A stretch of DNA of 5,557 nucleotides. Origin: an uncultured Bacilli bacterium. Its GTDB lineage: Bacteria; Bacillota_I; Bacilli_A; RF39; UBA660. The notes under the pieces were generated by a model, which was not told the origin of the DNA, ran no database searches, and worked only from the letters and a program-made list of their open reading frames with translations. The stretch is from NCBI GenBank assembly GCA_951800155.1, contig CATOJL010000092.1, forward strand, positions 1 through 5,557, in the 5' to 3' direction. The position numbers were made by a program, and so were the translations under genes. Shown piece by piece: positions 4,977 to 5,557 of this stretch (its first letter is position 1; the number at the start of each line of letters is the position of its first letter).

Positions 4977-5557
4977 AGCTAAAAAATACTTGGTACCACA
5001 CAATGAATGTATAAATTGTCCATATCTTCTTGTAATTATCTTTCTTCCCCTTCTTATGTTCTTCCAATAATTTAACGATTTTTTTATTATCAAATAATTC
5101 TAAACTAATCTCTGAGGCAAAAGCAATCTTTATTTTATGATATACATCTTCCTCTTTTATCCATTCTCTAAGTGGAACTGGAAAACCTAACTTTTTCTTT
5201 TTATAGGCCTCATTTGGAATGATATCTTTAGCAGCAATTCGAAGAGCCTTTTTTGTCGTGTTTTTGTCTACTTTCGCATAATCTGGTAACTTTCGAGCTA
5301 CCTCATAAACCTCTTTATCTAAAAAAGGTGTACGTGCTTCTAAACCAAACATCATGGTATTTCGATCCACCGCGTGTAAAAAATCATGCACAAGCCAAAA
5401 ATGAAAATCAATTGCCTGCCTTTTTACAAGATTTGATTGTCCTTCGTATTCTTTATAGATCGAAGCAGTGACTTCTTTTGTAGATACTTGTTTCTTATCT
5501 TTTACAATTGCCATTGCCTCTTTTTCTGGAAAAACCCTTCCAAGACCAATATGATAA
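4975..5557 (-). CDS. asnB: Asparagine synthase (glutamine-hydrolysing), C-terminal part, cut by the window edge
   Basis: Class B asparagine synthases make asparagine from aspartate, ATP and glutamine; an N-terminal amidotransferase domain frees ammonia and the C-terminal domain adenylates aspartate. The window shows only the last 193 or so residues, all from the synthase domain. The frame stays open to base 5557 and reads YHIGLGRVFPEKEA ahead of the internal Met at 5514, so that Met is not the start. Recognisable signatures are DRNTMMFGLEARTPFLD (about residues 64-80 of the visible part), the helix TTKKALRIAA, KKLGFPVPLREW (about 121-132) and a C-terminal aromatic helix ending WYQVFFS. Family members have about 610-640 residues, so the amidotransferase domain with its Cys2 and the SGGxDS ATP-binding loop should lie beyond the edge. 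The downstream 172-aa gene shares its stop codon region. Confidence 0.9.
   Translation of the reverse strand, partial: YHIGLGRVFPEKEAMAIVKDKKQVSTKEVTASIYKEYEGQSNLVKRQAIDFHFWLVHDFLHAVDRNTMMFGLEARTPFLDKEVYEVARKLPDYAKVDKNTTKKALRIAAKDIIPNEAYKKKKLGFPVPLREWIKEEDVYHKIKIAFASEISLELFDNKKIVKLLEEHKKGKKDNYKKIWTIYTFIVWYQVFFS

Noticed and set aside
5253..5471. 72-codon open frame on the plus strand
   Set aside because: It lies fully antisense to the well-supported asparagine synthase domain, has a Cys/Leu-rich composition typical of shadow frames, and no ribosome-binding site was evident.
4975..5514. asnB fragment read as a complete 179-aa gene starting at 5514
   Set aside because: The frame continues without a stop to the window edge with sequence typical of the family (HIGLGRVFPEKEA), so the gene is cut by the window and not naturally truncated.
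1..5557. Defence system, toxin-antitoxin pair, CRISPR array or prophage
   Set aside because: No direct repeat array, nuclease, methylase, phage structural gene or toxin-like pair is visible; the 79-aa and 34-codon frames together do not resemble a known toxin-antitoxin module.

Overview
All convincing genes in this window lie on the minus strand of a very AT-rich DNA (roughly 30% GC by eye). Proteins are rich in Lys, Glu and Ile, ribosome-binding sites are AGGAG/GGAGG-like, and TTG is used as one start codon. TGA serves as a stop (CYTH gene, 172-aa gene) and TGG encodes Trp, so the code is the ordinary bacterial one and not the Mycoplasma code. Together this points to a low-GC member of the Bacillota (Clostridia or Erysipelotrichia-like); the genus cannot be read from the sequence.

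Layout in the direction of transcription (from right to left): (1) 5557-2848, a likely operon made of the C-terminal third of an asparagine synthase B cut by the window edge, an unrecognised 172-aa protein whose ribosome-binding site overlaps the asnB stop, and a short, divergent formate-tetrahydrofolate ligase with a TTG start. It closes with a rho-independent terminator that begins inside the ligase stop codon. (2) 2781-1996, a short-chain dehydrogenase/reductase with its own terminator, whose stem includes its last codons. (3) 1932-1599, a small 'FFVVTEGAS' protein under an extended -10 promoter, possibly followed by a coupled 34-codon reading frame. (4) 1598-1405, a non-coding stretch with inverted repeats and promoter-like boxes on both strands. 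(5) 1404-38, a uracil-DNA-glycosylase-superfamily protein and a CYTH-domain protein.

The asnB and ligase genes are metabolic (amide nitrogen and one-carbon transfer), and the 172-aa protein between them may work with either. The other genes look like independent housekeeping or accessory functions. I see no mobile element, CRISPR array, phage gene, toxin-antitoxin pair, tRNA or rRNA. No clearly new multi-gene system is evident. The items most worth following are the divergent ligase with its unknown partner, the re-assigned start of the small protein, the overlapping 34-codon frame, and the structured intergenic region with a plus-strand promoter-like signal.
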